The position numbers and the translations under genes are program-made. Positions 1 through 8,385 of a DNA stretch of 64,000 bases are shown piece by piece. This DNA comes from Acinetobacter lanii (GTDB lineage: Bacteria; Pseudomonadota; Gammaproteobacteria; Pseudomonadales; Moraxellaceae). How positions within the stretch are numbered: the stretch's first letter is position 1; each line of letters opens with the position of its first letter. Location of the stretch: positions 2,232,001-2,296,000 of the forward strand of contig NZ_CP049916.1 of assembly GCF_011578285.1 (NCBI RefSeq), given 5' to 3'. Below the pieces are notes generated by a model that ran no database searches, was not told the origin of the DNA, and saw nothing but the letters and a program-made list of their open reading frames with translations.

Positions 1-1440
1 GTCTAAAGTCGCAACCGGGCTTAAAGTGGTCATTTTCAAAGATTGAACTTGACCGACTTTGGTTACACCAATATTCGCTTCACCACGTGCAAACAATTCA
101 TCTGCCACGTTTTGGTTCAGTGTATCGAGTAATTCTGTTGGATAACCTTCAGGAATCACTCGGAACAATACCGATGCAAATTGTGGATCAACCAACATTT
201 CAAGACCATCCGTTGCATCAATATAAGCCGCAACATCACGCGTTAAACCCACACCATGATCGATCATTGAACCGTAAAGTTCTTCACCGAGTGCTTCAAC
301 GGTCATCCACAATTTCAATGCATCAAAACGACGCGTGGTTTGTAGCGACTTAGACACAAGGTTGGGTACGCCATGCTCTTCATCATAAGCCGAGTTTAAG
401 TACTCTGCTTCGTAATGCATGAAACGATAGTTCGCTTCATCTTTCAGCAAAAATGCGCCACATGAAATCGTTTGGAAATAATGCTTATGGAAATCAAGCG
501 TTACTGAGTCAGAAAGCTCGATCCCGTCTAGCATAGAACGATAGTCATTCGAAAGAATCAGTGCACCACCCCATGCCGCATCGATATGCATCCACGCGCC
601 ATATGTGTTGGTGATTTCACGAATTTCTTTGAGTGGGTCAATTGCGCCTGCATCGGTTGTACCTGCAGTTGCCACCACACATGCCACGATCTTACCTTCG
701 TTTTGAAGGTGCGCCATGGTTTTCTCAAGTGCGTTAACATCCATCTGTGCGTTGTCGTTCACAGGAACAGTGACCACAGATTGGAAGCCCATGCCCATCA
801 TCGCCATGTTCTTTTGCACAGAGAAATGTGCATTTTCAGAACAAATGACTTTGACGTTACGCATTGCATCGCTTGGTACGCCATCACGCTGAACAGACCA
901 CGGATTGCCGTTTTCGTCTTTCCAGTTTTTCGCGATGCACGCATCACGCGCAAGTAACACACCCATCAAGTTCGACTGTGTGCCGCCAGAGGTGAATACA
1001 CCGGCTTGACCTGAACCGTAGCCGACTTTTTGACGAAGCCAGTCAATCAGTTGCACTTCCATCAATGAACCTGCAGGGCTTTGATCCCATGAATCCATCG
1101 ATTGGTTGGTTGCGTTAATGAGCACTTCCGCGATTTGGCTTGTCACCATGGTTGGGCAGTGCAAATGCGCGAGTGAATGCGGATGATGGACTTTTAAGCT
1201 TTTATTAAGGAAAAGCTCAACCATACGATCCAAAGATTTTTGTACACCTAAACCTTCTTTAGAAGGATTGAATGCGATGGCAGAGCGCAGCTCTTTAATG
1301 CTACCACCTGTGTACATTTTGTCATTTTGCAACCATGCAGAGACAGCTTTTACAGCTGAATCCATTGCTGACTGATAGTCAGCAATAGACTCTGCATCAT
1401 TGCAGAATAAGGCTTTACGATGTTCTGCAAAATCAACCAT
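1..1440 (-). CDS. ddc: L-2,4-diaminobutyrate decarboxylase, 3' end cut by window edge
   Basis: PLP-dependent group II decarboxylase that converts L-2,4-diaminobutyrate to 1,3-diaminopropane, in the cytoplasm. The first 480 codons lie in the window from an ATG at 1440; the frame is open to base 1, so the C-terminus is missing. Group II family signs are seen: the substrate/PLP region [12 protein letters not shown] near residue 87, HIDAAWGG near 285, and the PLP-lysine motif DFHKHY with Lys at about 319. Only three bases separate the dat stop from this start, so the two are co-transcribed and translationally coupled. In Acinetobacter the dat-ddc pair makes 1,3-diaminopropane, which has been linked to surface motility. 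The identification is firm from motifs plus context. Confidence 0.95.
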   Translation of the reverse strand, partial: MVDFAEHRKALFCNDAESIADYQSAMDSAVKAVSAWLQNDKMYTGGSIKELRSAIAFNPSKEGLGVQKSLDRMVELFLNKSLKVHHPHSLAHLHCPTMVTSQIAEVLINATNQSMDSWDQSPAGSLMEVQLIDWLRQKVGYGSGQAGVFTSGGTQSNLMGVLLARDACIAKNWKDENGNPWSVQRDGVPSDAMRNVKVICSENAHFSVQKNMAMMGMGFQSVVTVPVNDNAQMDVNALEKTMAHLQNEGKIVACVVATAGTTDAGAIDPLKEIREITNTYGAWMHIDAAWGGALILSNDYRSMLDGIELSDSVTLDFHKHYFQTISCGAFLLKDEANYRFMHYEAEYLNSAYDEEHGVPNLVSKSLQTTRRFDALKLWMTVEALGEELYGSMIDHGVGLTRDVAAYIDATDGLEMLVDPQFASVLFRVIPEGYPTELLDTLNQNVADELFARGEANIGVTKVGQVQSLKMTTLSPVATLD

Positions 1441-1443
1441 GTC

Positions 1444-2817
1444 TTATGCGCCTCGAGTTGCAACAAGTGCTTCAGCAAGTGCTTTCTTGAAGCGAGCGAT
1501 CACTTCTACACATTCGTCATGATTAATAATCAGTGGGCAAAGTAAACGAATCACTGTACCGTTACGACCACCTTTTTCTAACAACAGTTTGTTGTCGAAG
1601 CATGCGGCTTGAATTGCAGCTGCCAATTGACCATCACCTGGCAATGAACCCATGTGATCAGCAGGCTTACGCTCATCCACGATTTCAACACCAATCATTA
1701 AACCACGACCACGCACGTTACCGATACATGGGAATTCTTGCGCTAATTTTTTCAATTCAGCTTGTAAGAAATCACCGCGTTCTTGTGCGTTTTGCGCCAA
1801 GTTTTGCTCTTTAATGGTTTTGATCGTTGCAAGACCTGTACCCATCGCCAATTGGTTACCACGGAATGTCCCCGTGTGACCTGCTGGCTGCCAGGCATCG
1901 AACTTACGTTTAATACCGAGTACAGCAAGTGGCAAGCTACCACCGACGGCTTTCGACATCACCACAACATCAGGCTCAATGCCCGCATGTTCAAAGGCAA
2001 ACATTTTACCTGAACGTGCAAAGCCTGCTTGGACTTCATCTAGAATCAGTACGATGTTATGTTTTTCAGTCACTTCACGAATTTTTTTCAGCCATTTTAC
2101 CGGTGCTGTCACCACACCGCCTTCACCTTGAATCGCTTCAAGAATCACAGCAGCAGGTTTGGTTACACCGCTCTCGACATCTTCAATAAAGTTTTCGAAA
2201 TAATAAGTTAAAGCATCTACACCTGCTTCACCGCCAATGCCCAATGGGCAACGGTATTCATGCGGATATGGCATAAATTGTACGCCTGGCATTAAGCCAT
2301 TCACCGCATTTTTCGCAGATAAGTTCCCTGTCATGGCTAAAGCGCCATGCGTCATCCCATGATAGCCACCGGAAAAGCTAATCACAGAACTACGACCTGT
2401 ATAGGTTTTGGCTAATTTAATTGCTGCTTCTGTACCATCTGCACCAGATGGACCACAGAACTGTAGACAATACTCAGCCTTACCCCCAGGGAGTTGCTCA
2501 AGTAATGCTTCAGTAAACGCATCTTTTAAAGGTGTTGTTAAATCCAATGTATGCAACGGTAAACCGCTTGCAAGTGTATCTTGGATACTTTGAATGACCG
2601 CAGGATGATTATGGCCTAATGCCAATGTCCCTGCCCCAGCTAAACAATCGAGGTACGTCGTACCTTCAACATCGGTAACCCAGCACCCTAAGGCTTTTGC
2701 TATCGCTAATGGAAGTTTACGTGGATAGCTACGAACATTGGATTCCATTTGACTTTGGCGAGTTAAATAGTATTCGTTAGTAGACTTAGTGGCAGAATTT
2801 ACTGAAGAAACGCTCAT
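1444..2817 (-). CDS. dat: Diaminobutyrate--2-oxoglutarate aminotransferase
   Basis: Class III PLP aminotransferase, 457 residues, that makes L-2,4-diaminobutyrate from aspartate semialdehyde using glutamate as amino donor; ddc then decarboxylates the product. The N-terminal half carries the glycine-rich cofactor region ([12 protein letters not shown] near 121-132). The aspartate motif [14 protein letters not shown] is near 257-270 and the PLP lysine lies in [15 protein letters not shown] at about 289. Length is typical of the DABA aminotransferase family. The gene is first in a two-gene operon with ddc. Its 5' flank is over 500 bases and shared with the divergent SIMPL gene. Other class III aminotransferases look similar, but the adjoining ddc settles the assignment. 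Confidence 0.95.
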   Translation of the reverse strand: MSVSSVNSATKSTNEYYLTRQSQMESNVRSYPRKLPLAIAKALGCWVTDVEGTTYLDCLAGAGTLALGHNHPAVIQSIQDTLASGLPLHTLDLTTPLKDAFTEALLEQLPGGKAEYCLQFCGPSGADGTEAAIKLAKTYTGRSSVISFSGGYHGMTHGALAMTGNLSAKNAVNGLMPGVQFMPYPHEYRCPLGIGGEAGVDALTYYFENFIEDVESGVTKPAAVILEAIQGEGGVVTAPVKWLKKIREVTEKHNIVLILDEVQAGFARSGKMFAFEHAGIEPDVVVMSKAVGGSLPLAVLGIKRKFDAWQPAGHTGTFRGNQLAMGTGLATIKTIKEQNLAQNAQERGDFLQAELKKLAQEFPCIGNVRGRGLMIGVEIVDERKPADHMGSLPGDGQLAAAIQAACFDNKLLLEKGGRNGTVIRLLCPLIINHDECVEVIARFKKALAEALVATRGA

Positions 2818-3325
2818 ATCGAATTACCATCTCTGATATGGGTTGAAAGAAATAAGTCGGGGGACTTTCGGTCTTTTGACTCGGTGCTTTATGATTTTCT
2901 AGTCAGTTTTAAGAGCTCTTGTATGTAATGGCTAACTAGACGGCGGATAATACCTAATTTTTTTGAAAAATAAATAGGTATAAGTATCAAAAATGCCAAG
3001 AACAGTACAAATAATTGCAATTCAAGTGCATTTCGATTGAATATTCATCTTACAGACCACCCCATGGAATGAAAGCCTATTTTTATATCTATTTGTGTCG
3101 GGTTTTCAATCAATCAAATGTGTAAAATCAGAATTGTGTATGAGTTGGCATTTTTAAATAAAATATAAAATCAATAATCATTCTCAATTCAATTACAAAT
3201 GCACCACATTTTATGCTTCATCTCACCAACATCGAGTTTTAACATAGATTCAAAAATATGAACTTGAAGTTCTGATTTTAAATTTATGATGTCTATATCA
3301 ATCTATTTAAATATTAGGAAAGACC
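2818..3325. other. Intergenic region between divergent dat and SIMPL genes
   Basis: About 508 AT-rich bases without a convincing gene. A short inverted repeat (AAGTC-GGGG-GACTT, around 2853-2867) lies in the likely dat leader on the minus strand, and a Fur-like site lies at 3172-3186. The SIMPL gene has its ribosome site TTAGGAAAGACC directly before 3326. No ORF of credible size and no tRNA-like fold was seen. The region is long enough to hold promoters for both neighbours. Confidence 0.6.
3172..3186. promoter_or_regulatory. Candidate Fur box
   Basis: On the minus strand the sequence reads TGAGAATGATTATTG. This fits the 7-1-7 Fur pattern TGATAATnATTATCA with three mismatches. It lies about 140 bases before the SIMPL gene and about 355 bases before dat, so regulation of the SIMPL gene is the simpler reading. 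The same 14-mer AATAATCATTCTCA recurs at 10184-10197. This is inferred from pattern only. Confidence 0.4.
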
Positions 3326-4030
3326 ATGCGCTTACTCACCCTAGCTTCACTTTTCACAACAGTTGCTCTAAGCAATGCCGTCTTTGCCCAATCTACAGAA
3401 AACTTAAACTACAATGTGGTGAATATTCAAGCCGAAGCTACGCGCAAAGTCTCAAATGATGAAATGCATGCAGTTTTATTCATTGAAAAAAGTCACAAAC
3501 AGCCGGCTGAATTGGCCACTCAAATTACCCAACTGATGAATCAAGCCCTATCATTGGCAAAAAAATACCCACAAGTTAAAGTTGAAACCGGTGCTCAAAC
3601 CACCTACCCCGTGTATGACAATGACTCGACCAAACTCAAAGAATGGCGGGGCCGTGCTGAGGTCAATATTGAAAGTACCGATTTTAAAGCCGCTAGCCAA
3701 TTGGTCAGTGAACTGCAACAGAATTTTCAAACTCAATCGATTAACTTCACTGTGTCAGATGCACAGCGTAAAAAAGTTGAAAATGATCTGATGACGGAAG
3801 CCTCCAAAAACTTTCAACAACGTGCGCAATTGTTGACTCAAGCATGGAACAAATCAGGCTATAACTTGGTCAGCCTGAATTTAAATACCAACAACGCATA
3901 CCCACAACCAGTGATGATGCGTGCCAACATGGCCAAGTTTGCAGGCGCTGAATCCGCAGATGCTCAAAATGTAGCGGCAGGTGAATCTAAAATCACGGTC
4001 AATGCCAATGGCGCCATTCAATTCAAGTAA
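3326..4030 (+). CDS. SIMPL (DUF541, YggE-like) periplasmic protein
   Basis: A 234-residue protein with a clear signal peptide (MRLLTLASLFTTVALSNAVFA, probable cleavage after AFA near 22). The mature part looks like the SIMPL/DUF541 family: an N-terminal beta strand VVNIQAEATRKVSNDEMHA, a paired-helix middle, the conserved GAQTTYPVY segment, and a second half ending in ITVNANGAIQFK. YggE-type proteins are periplasmic or outer-membrane-associated and have been linked to oxidative-stress resistance, but no enzymatic activity is established. The start is supported by AGGAAAG five bases upstream. The stop codon is followed after seven bases by a MITE-like repeat, so any original terminator has probably been displaced. 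Confidence 0.8.
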   Translation: MRLLTLASLFTTVALSNAVFAQSTENLNYNVVNIQAEATRKVSNDEMHAVLFIEKSHKQPAELATQITQLMNQALSLAKKYPQVKVETGAQTTYPVYDNDSTKLKEWRGRAEVNIESTDFKAASQLVSELQQNFQTQSINFTVSDAQRKKVENDLMTEASKNFQQRAQLLTQAWNKSGYNLVSLNLNTNNAYPQPVMMRANMAKFAGAESADAQNVAAGESKITVNANGAIQFK

Positions 4031-4037
4031 ATTACTA

Positions 4038-4231
4038 GACTTCTTGCATAAATCAAATTTTAACCACGGTTTAATTCATAATAAAAGTTCCCTCTCCTTT
4101 TAAAGGAGAGGGTTAGGGAGAGGATTTATATGACCCCCCTCATCCCGACCTTCTCGCAAAGTTAAAAAGGAGCCTTTCAATTTTCATTTTATTATTCAAT
4201 TTTGAACATTTTTCGACTTTTGCAAGAGATC
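4038..4231. mobile_element. MITE-like repeat, copy A
   Basis: A 194-bp element flanked by TA on both sides (4036-4037 and 4232-4233). Its termini are imperfect inverted repeats: GACTTCTTGCATAAATC at the left and GATCTCTTGCAAAAGTC as the reverse complement of the right end, 13 of 17 identical. Inside is a near-perfect palindrome, CCCTCTCCTTT-T-AAAGGAGAGGG. Copy B at 33233-33429 is almost identical over its whole length in the opposite orientation. No ORF is present, so any movement would need a transposase supplied in trans. TA duplications are typical of IS630/Tc1-type and some IS5-type elements; the parent is not in this window. Confidence 0.85.
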
Positions 4232-4358
4232 TACTTTTGATCTAAGCCGGTATTTAAATCATTAGGTTTTAAATACGCTACGCTCACTGGATTATTACTG
4301 ATAATCAACTAGCGATATTAAATTCTTAGATTCTCAAAAACACTGAAAGATTGATTTT

Positions 4359-4389
4359 AAAAACCGCTCAGAAAACCTTAGCGGTTTTT
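4359..4389 (+). terminator. Rho-independent terminator
   Basis: AAAAACCGCT, an 11-base loop, then AGCGGTTTTT. It lies about 330 bases after the SIMPL stop and directly before the TSUP gene. It may be the original SIMPL terminator pushed away by insertion of repeat A. Confidence 0.7.
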
Positions 4390-4451
4390 ATGATTTGGTA
4401 TTGGCTTTAAAAGCCGTATCATACAATCACACGGATGTGATCTTAAAAATA

Positions 4452-5219
4452 ATGCTCTTCGAATCAATCAATTTTTCATTGGTGTTTTTTGCCTTTTGCG
4501 CGGGTCTAGTCGATGCTACTGTCGGCGGTGGTGGTTTAATTTTAGTCCCTGCGCTGTTGTATGCTTATCCCCAATTAAACATTGCGACGATCTTTGGCAC
4601 CAATAAAGCCGTTGCTTTGGCCAGTGCCTCCTCTTCTGCGATTGGCTTCATTCGCCGCGTGAGTCTGCCATGGACGCTGATTATACCGACCATGTTGTCT
4701 GCATTTCTGTTTGCTTATTTGGGTGCAATATCCATTTCAGTGATTCCTAAAACATTCCTGCAATATGCGGTGTTTGTTTTACTGATCGTTATGGCGGTGT
4801 ACACCTTTTTAAAAAAAGATTTGGGACATGTGCACAGACAAATTCAGATGGGTAAAAAACAGATTGTATCGGGCATTTGCTTTGGTGCTTTGATTGGCTT
4901 TTATGACGGTGTTTTTGGACCGGGTTCAGGTAGCTTCTTTTTGTTTTTATTCATCAAAGTGTTCGCCTTTGATTTTATCCATGCGGTGGCGGCTGCCAAA
5001 CTACTTAATATTGCCACTTTTATTGCAGCGCTGATTTTCTTTATTCCTGAAGGTCATGTGATTTGGTCGGCAAGTATGTACATGGTTTTGGCTGCCATAA
5101 TTGGCGCTTATGTCGGCACATTAGTGGCATTTAAATATGGCAGTGCTTTTATCCGTGTGTTTTTCTTGCTGTTGTTGCTGTTTCTGATTGGTCGAATGGG
5201 CTATCAATTATTTTTCTAA
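4452..5219 (+). CDS. TSUP (TauE/SafE) family membrane permease
   Basis: An integral inner-membrane protein of 255 residues with seven to eight hydrophobic segments. The family motif DATVGGGGLILVPALL occurs near residue 20, and the second-half repeat GFYDGVFGPGSGSFFLF occurs in the middle. TSUP proteins move sulfite, sulfonates or other small organosulfur anions; the substrate here cannot be read from sequence. The frame stays open to a TTG at 4395, but that codon lies just after a terminator T-run and encodes a poor N-terminus. The ATG at 4452 gives the usual TSUP start, MLFESINFSLVFFAF. No strong ribosome site is visible for either. Confidence 0.85.
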   Translation: MLFESINFSLVFFAFCAGLVDATVGGGGLILVPALLYAYPQLNIATIFGTNKAVALASASSSAIGFIRRVSLPWTLIIPTMLSAFLFAYLGAISISVIPKTFLQYAVFVLLIVMAVYTFLKKDLGHVHRQIQMGKKQIVSGICFGALIGFYDGVFGPGSGSFFLFLFIKVFAFDFIHAVAAAKLLNIATFIAALIFFIPEGHVIWSASMYMVLAAIIGAYVGTLVAFKYGSAFIRVFFLLLLLFLIGRMGYQLFF

Positions 5220-5240
5220 ATGATTATGAATTGCTCCATA

Positions 5241-5269
5241 AAAAAAGCCACTAGATCAGTGGCTTTTTT
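5241..5269. terminator. Bidirectional terminator
   Basis: A 12-bp stem AAAAAAGCCACT / AGTGGCTTTTTT with a five-base loop. It serves the converging TSUP and desaturase genes. Confidence 0.9.
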
Positions 5270-5283
5270 CACATACTTAAGAA

Positions 5284-6378
5284 TTATTTCTTAAATGGAA
5301 ATGCATATTTCACGATACGTTTGATCACACTACCATACTGTTTAAGTAGACTTGCATTGTTATAATTCAAACCATATTTTTCACAGACGGCTTGTACTTT
5401 AGGCGCCATTTTACGGTAACGACGTGCAGGAATATCTGGGTACAAATGGTGCTCAATTTGGTGACTTAAATGTCCTGTCAAAATATGGAAAGCTTCAGAC
5501 CCGGTTAAGTTTGAAGAACCACGAATCTGACGCATATACCAGTGTCCACGGCTTTCATTTTCAAGCACGGTTTTCGGGAACACTTCGACATCTTTGGTAA
5601 AGTGACCACAGAAAATAATACTAAAGGTCCAAATATTACGTAGACCATTGGCAACACAGTTCCCCGCAAGTACAGGTAAAGCCGCAGGACCAGCAATGAG
5701 TGGGAAGAATACATAATCTTTAAACATTTGTTTGCCAATTTTTTTCTTCATTGGCGTCAAACGTTGATTGAATTCTTTTTTGCTCATGCGACCTTTCAGG
5801 TATTTACCAATTTCAAGGTTTTGAATCGCAACGCCCCATTGGAACAACAAGCAAAACGGAATGCTATATAGCGGTTGTAAAAGGTAGCCTTTTTTCCAAC
5901 GTTGCTCTGGGAATAAACGCAATACGCCATAACCAATATCATCATCCATACCTTTAATGTTGGTGTAGGTATGATGTTTAAAGTTATGGGTTTGACGCCA
6001 GTCGTCTGCCGTACCCACGATGTCCCACTCATAGGTGGTGCCTTTGAACTTTGGATCATTCATCCAGTCATATTGACCGTGCATGACATTATGACCGAGT
6101 TCCATATTTTCCATGATTTTGGCAAAGCCCAACAGACCGGTACCTAAAATCCATGCCGGCGGGAACCATCCTGCAAATAAGCAAGCACGCCCTAAAATTG
6201 AACTATAACGAATCGCGGCATAGACACGCTTAATATATTTTTCGTCTTTTTCGCCCAAGTCATCTAAGACTTCTTGTTTAATGGCATCCAATTCACGTGC
6301 AAGTTCATCTAACTGAGCATTGGTCAATTCGCGATTTTTTGGATTTTTAAAATATTGTAGTTGTACTGGCATATTCAT
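5284..6378 (-). CDS. Membrane fatty acyl-CoA desaturase (DesB-like)
   Basis: A 364-residue di-iron membrane desaturase that inserts a cis double bond into acyl chains. The three histidine boxes are HNVMH (96-100), HNFKHH (131-136) and HQIEHH (306-311), the pattern of front-end and acyl-CoA desaturases. Hydrophobic stretches lie near 66-88 and 215-255. It follows the ferredoxin reductase gene by 12 bases, which should supply the electrons. The divergent TetR gene makes the layout that of Pseudomonas desT-desCB. The gene ends at a shared terminator. Regiospecificity cannot be read from sequence; delta-9 is likely by analogy. Confidence 0.9.
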   Translation of the reverse strand: MNMPVQLQYFKNPKNRELTNAQLDELARELDAIKQEVLDDLGEKDEKYIKRVYAAIRYSSILGRACLFAGWFPPAWILGTGLLGFAKIMENMELGHNVMHGQYDWMNDPKFKGTTYEWDIVGTADDWRQTHNFKHHTYTNIKGMDDDIGYGVLRLFPEQRWKKGYLLQPLYSIPFCLLFQWGVAIQNLEIGKYLKGRMSKKEFNQRLTPMKKKIGKQMFKDYVFFPLIAGPAALPVLAGNCVANGLRNIWTFSIIFCGHFTKDVEVFPKTVLENESRGHWYMRQIRGSSNLTGSEAFHILTGHLSHQIEHHLYPDIPARRYRKMAPKVQAVCEKYGLNYNNASLLKQYGSVIKRIVKYAFPFKK

Positions 6379-6390
6379 ATATGTACTCGC

Positions 6391-7458
6391 TTAAAGGTCG
6401 ATCACTAAGTCAGTTTGGGCTGAATTCACACAGATTTTCAGCAAATTACCGGGTTCAGTATTGCTTGCACCTGTGACCAAATTTTGGGTTGCACCTTGTG
6501 CTTTATTACATGCACATTTATTACAAATACCCATACGACAACCATGTGTCGGTTGGATGTTTTGTTGTTCCAACCCCACTAAAATAGATTGACCTTTTGG
6601 AATAGACACTGTTTTTTGCGATCGAGTTAAGGTCACTTCGATAAAGCCAACCTCATCCGACACCAATTCACTTAAACTAAAAGCTTCACTTTTAAAAGTT
6701 TTCGCTGCTTTAAATAACTGTTCTGCTGTGCTGACAAAACCAGAGGGCCCACACACATAGACGGTGCTTTGTGCTAAATTTTCAATCTCACTCAAATAGC
6801 TTTCATTTAAACGCGCATCTGTAGGTTGTGTTTGGGTGTGCATCACTTCAAATTTAAAATTGGCATGTTGTTGCGCCAGCTGATCAAAAGTCACTTTAAA
6901 CGCGACATCAGCTTCTGTTTTTACCCAATACATCAAATGGATCTGAGCTTTTGGATCTTTTTTTAATGCCTCAATGGTCAAACTGTACATTGGCGTAATG
7001 CCACTGCCTGCCGCCAACAGTACCAATGCCGATTGATCTTGTGGTAACAGCATATCGCCATAAGGTTGACCAAATTCAACGATATCACCAACTTCTGCGT
7101 GATCGATTAACCACGTGCTGACCACACCGCCATTGACCTTTTTAACGGTCAACATGACATGTTGTTCATCCACTTGAGTCAAGCTATAGGTTCGTTCATA
7201 ACGACGTCCATCATGAGTAATAATTACCGGATGATGTTGCCCTGCTTGCGCTTTTTCGAAACGAGAATTGGTTTTTAAGGTGAGACTCACCGTGTCATGC
7301 GCGGTGCTTTGTTTTTTTACAATTTTGCCTAAGGCCTGATTTAAAGACCAAAGTGGATTTAATTTTTGGAGCCAAAAATTTGCTGCATCAGCATCAAAAA
7401 CGGACTCAACCAAAGTTGTTCCGATAGAAGATTTGCGTGGTAAAACAGCGTGCATCAT
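6391..7458 (-). CDS. Flavodoxin/ferredoxin reductase with 2Fe-2S domain (DesC-like)
   Basis: Electron-transfer partner of the neighbouring desaturase. The order is an FAD-binding domain (RYERTYSLT, the FAD motif RxYSLT), an NAD(P)H-binding domain (LLAAGSGITPMYSL and YVCGPSGFV), and a C-terminal plant-type ferredoxin domain with cysteines in CRMGICNKC and a later KICV. The frame is open to 7602, but the upstream 48 codons are AT-rich and overlap the regulatory region. ATGs at 7458 and 7455 give MMHAVLPRKSS or MHAVLPRKSS, a sensible start of about 355 residues. The function follows from domain order and from the DesC precedent. Confidence 0.9.
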   Translation of the reverse strand: MMHAVLPRKSSIGTTLVESVFDADAANFWLQKLNPLWSLNQALGKIVKKQSTAHDTVSLTLKTNSRFEKAQAGQHHPVIITHDGRRYERTYSLTQVDEQHVMLTVKKVNGGVVSTWLIDHAEVGDIVEFGQPYGDMLLPQDQSALVLLAAGSGITPMYSLTIEALKKDPKAQIHLMYWVKTEADVAFKVTFDQLAQQHANFKFEVMHTQTQPTDARLNESYLSEIENLAQSTVYVCGPSGFVSTAEQLFKAAKTFKSEAFSLSELVSDEVGFIEVTLTRSQKTVSIPKGQSILVGLEQQNIQPTHGCRMGICNKCACNKAQGATQNLVTGASNTEPGNLLKICVNSAQTDLVIDL

Positions 7459-7495
7459 TTGCTCACTACAATAGGGTTTGGAATTATTATACATC

Positions 7496-7519
7496 TGTAT
7501 ATAAATTTGTATATATATT
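7496..7519. promoter_or_regulatory. Candidate operator/promoter of the desaturase locus
   Basis: Two tandem 12-bp repeats, TGTATATAAATT and TGTATATATATT, differing at one position, followed by a partial third (TGTTCAG). They lie between the divergent desC-like and desT-like genes. A TetR-family repressor usually binds its own intergenic region, so this is the best visible candidate, but the repeats are low-complexity AT sequence. Confidence 0.35.
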
Positions 7520-7594
7520 TGTTCAGAATCTTTCCATTCCCCTGCCTGCTGCTTAAAGGTATAATTCTGTAATGACTCTATATATTTGATCTTT

Positions 7595-8299
7595 ATGCGC
7601 ACTTCTTCACCTATTCCTGCTCAAACCTCTGCTCTTGAAGAAAGTCATGTATTAGGTCAATCGCAAGAAAAAGTACAGGTGCGTAGTGTGGGTCGTAAAG
7701 CCACCATTACCAAGGAAGAGTTATTCCAAGCTACACTCAATTTAATTGGTCCGAAGAAAAGTATTGCATCACTAAGTTTAAGAGAAGTCGCAAGAGAAGC
7801 AGGCATTGCACCGAATAGTTTTTATCGCCATTTTAAAGACATGGATGAATTGGCGATTGAACTGATTGATCGCGCTGCGATTGCCTTGCGTGAAATTTTA
7901 CATCATGCGCGTTTAAAAGCCTCTTTAGACACCAGTATCGTGCGCAGTTCGGTGGAAGTCTTTATCGAGCAGTTAGATCGGGATGAAGGCTTTTTAAGCC
8001 TGATGCTCCGTGAGGGTCATACCGGTTCAGACTCCTATAAAGATGCCGTCGATAAACAGCTCAATTATTTCCAACAAGAACTACAAGAAGACCTGATTCG
8101 TTTAGAAGCGGCGCAGAACCGTACCATGCATCATCCTGATTTGGCGGCCAAAGCGATTACGCAATTGGTGTTTGGGATGGGCGCCAAAGTGATTGATTTA
8201 TCACATGAGCAACGCCATGAAATCGCAGAACAAACCATTGCCATGATTCGGATGATTTTGGTCGGTGCCCGACATCTGGATGATTCCGCACTGCGTTAA
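7595..8299 (+). CDS. desT: TetR-family repressor, DesT/FabR type
   Basis: A 234-residue regulator with an N-terminal TetR helix-turn-helix. The segment LREVAREAGIAPNSFYRHF is diagnostic of the FabR/DesT subgroup, which senses the saturation of acyl-CoA or acyl-ACP and represses desaturase genes. The frame starts at a TTG at 7586, but the ATG at 7595 (MRTSSPIPAQ) is the likely start. The first 30 residues before the DNA-binding domain are low-complexity. The gene is divergent from the reductase-desaturase pair, as desT is in Pseudomonas aeruginosa. It ends at a strong terminator shared with the converging ligase gene. Confidence 0.85.
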   Translation: MRTSSPIPAQTSALEESHVLGQSQEKVQVRSVGRKATITKEELFQATLNLIGPKKSIASLSLREVAREAGIAPNSFYRHFKDMDELAIELIDRAAIALREILHHARLKASLDTSIVRSSVEVFIEQLDRDEGFLSLMLREGHTGSDSYKDAVDKQLNYFQQELQEDLIRLEAAQNRTMHHPDLAAKAITQLVFGMGAKVIDLSHEQRHEIAEQTIAMIRMILVGARHLDDSALR

Positions 8300-8322
8300 T
8301 TGTGATGCATGAACAATAAACC

Positions 8323-8355
8323 AAAAAGCCCTAAAGATTACCTTAGGGCTTTTTA
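8323..8355. terminator. Bidirectional terminator
   Basis: AAAAAGCCCTAA / TTAGGGCTTTTT stem with T-runs on both strands, between the desT-like and acyl-CoA ligase genes. Confidence 0.9.
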
Positions 8356-8385
8356 AATTAAGCAAGATTCAGTTCAGCGATCAAA

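Noticed and set aside
586..957. 123-residue Cys/His-rich plus-strand ORF
   Set aside because: It is antisense to ddc; the cysteines and histidines come from the reverse frame of PLP-enzyme codons.
4395..4451. TTG-initiated 19-residue extension of the TSUP permease
   Set aside because: It starts within the T-run of a terminator, has no ribosome site, and the permease fold begins at ATG 4452.
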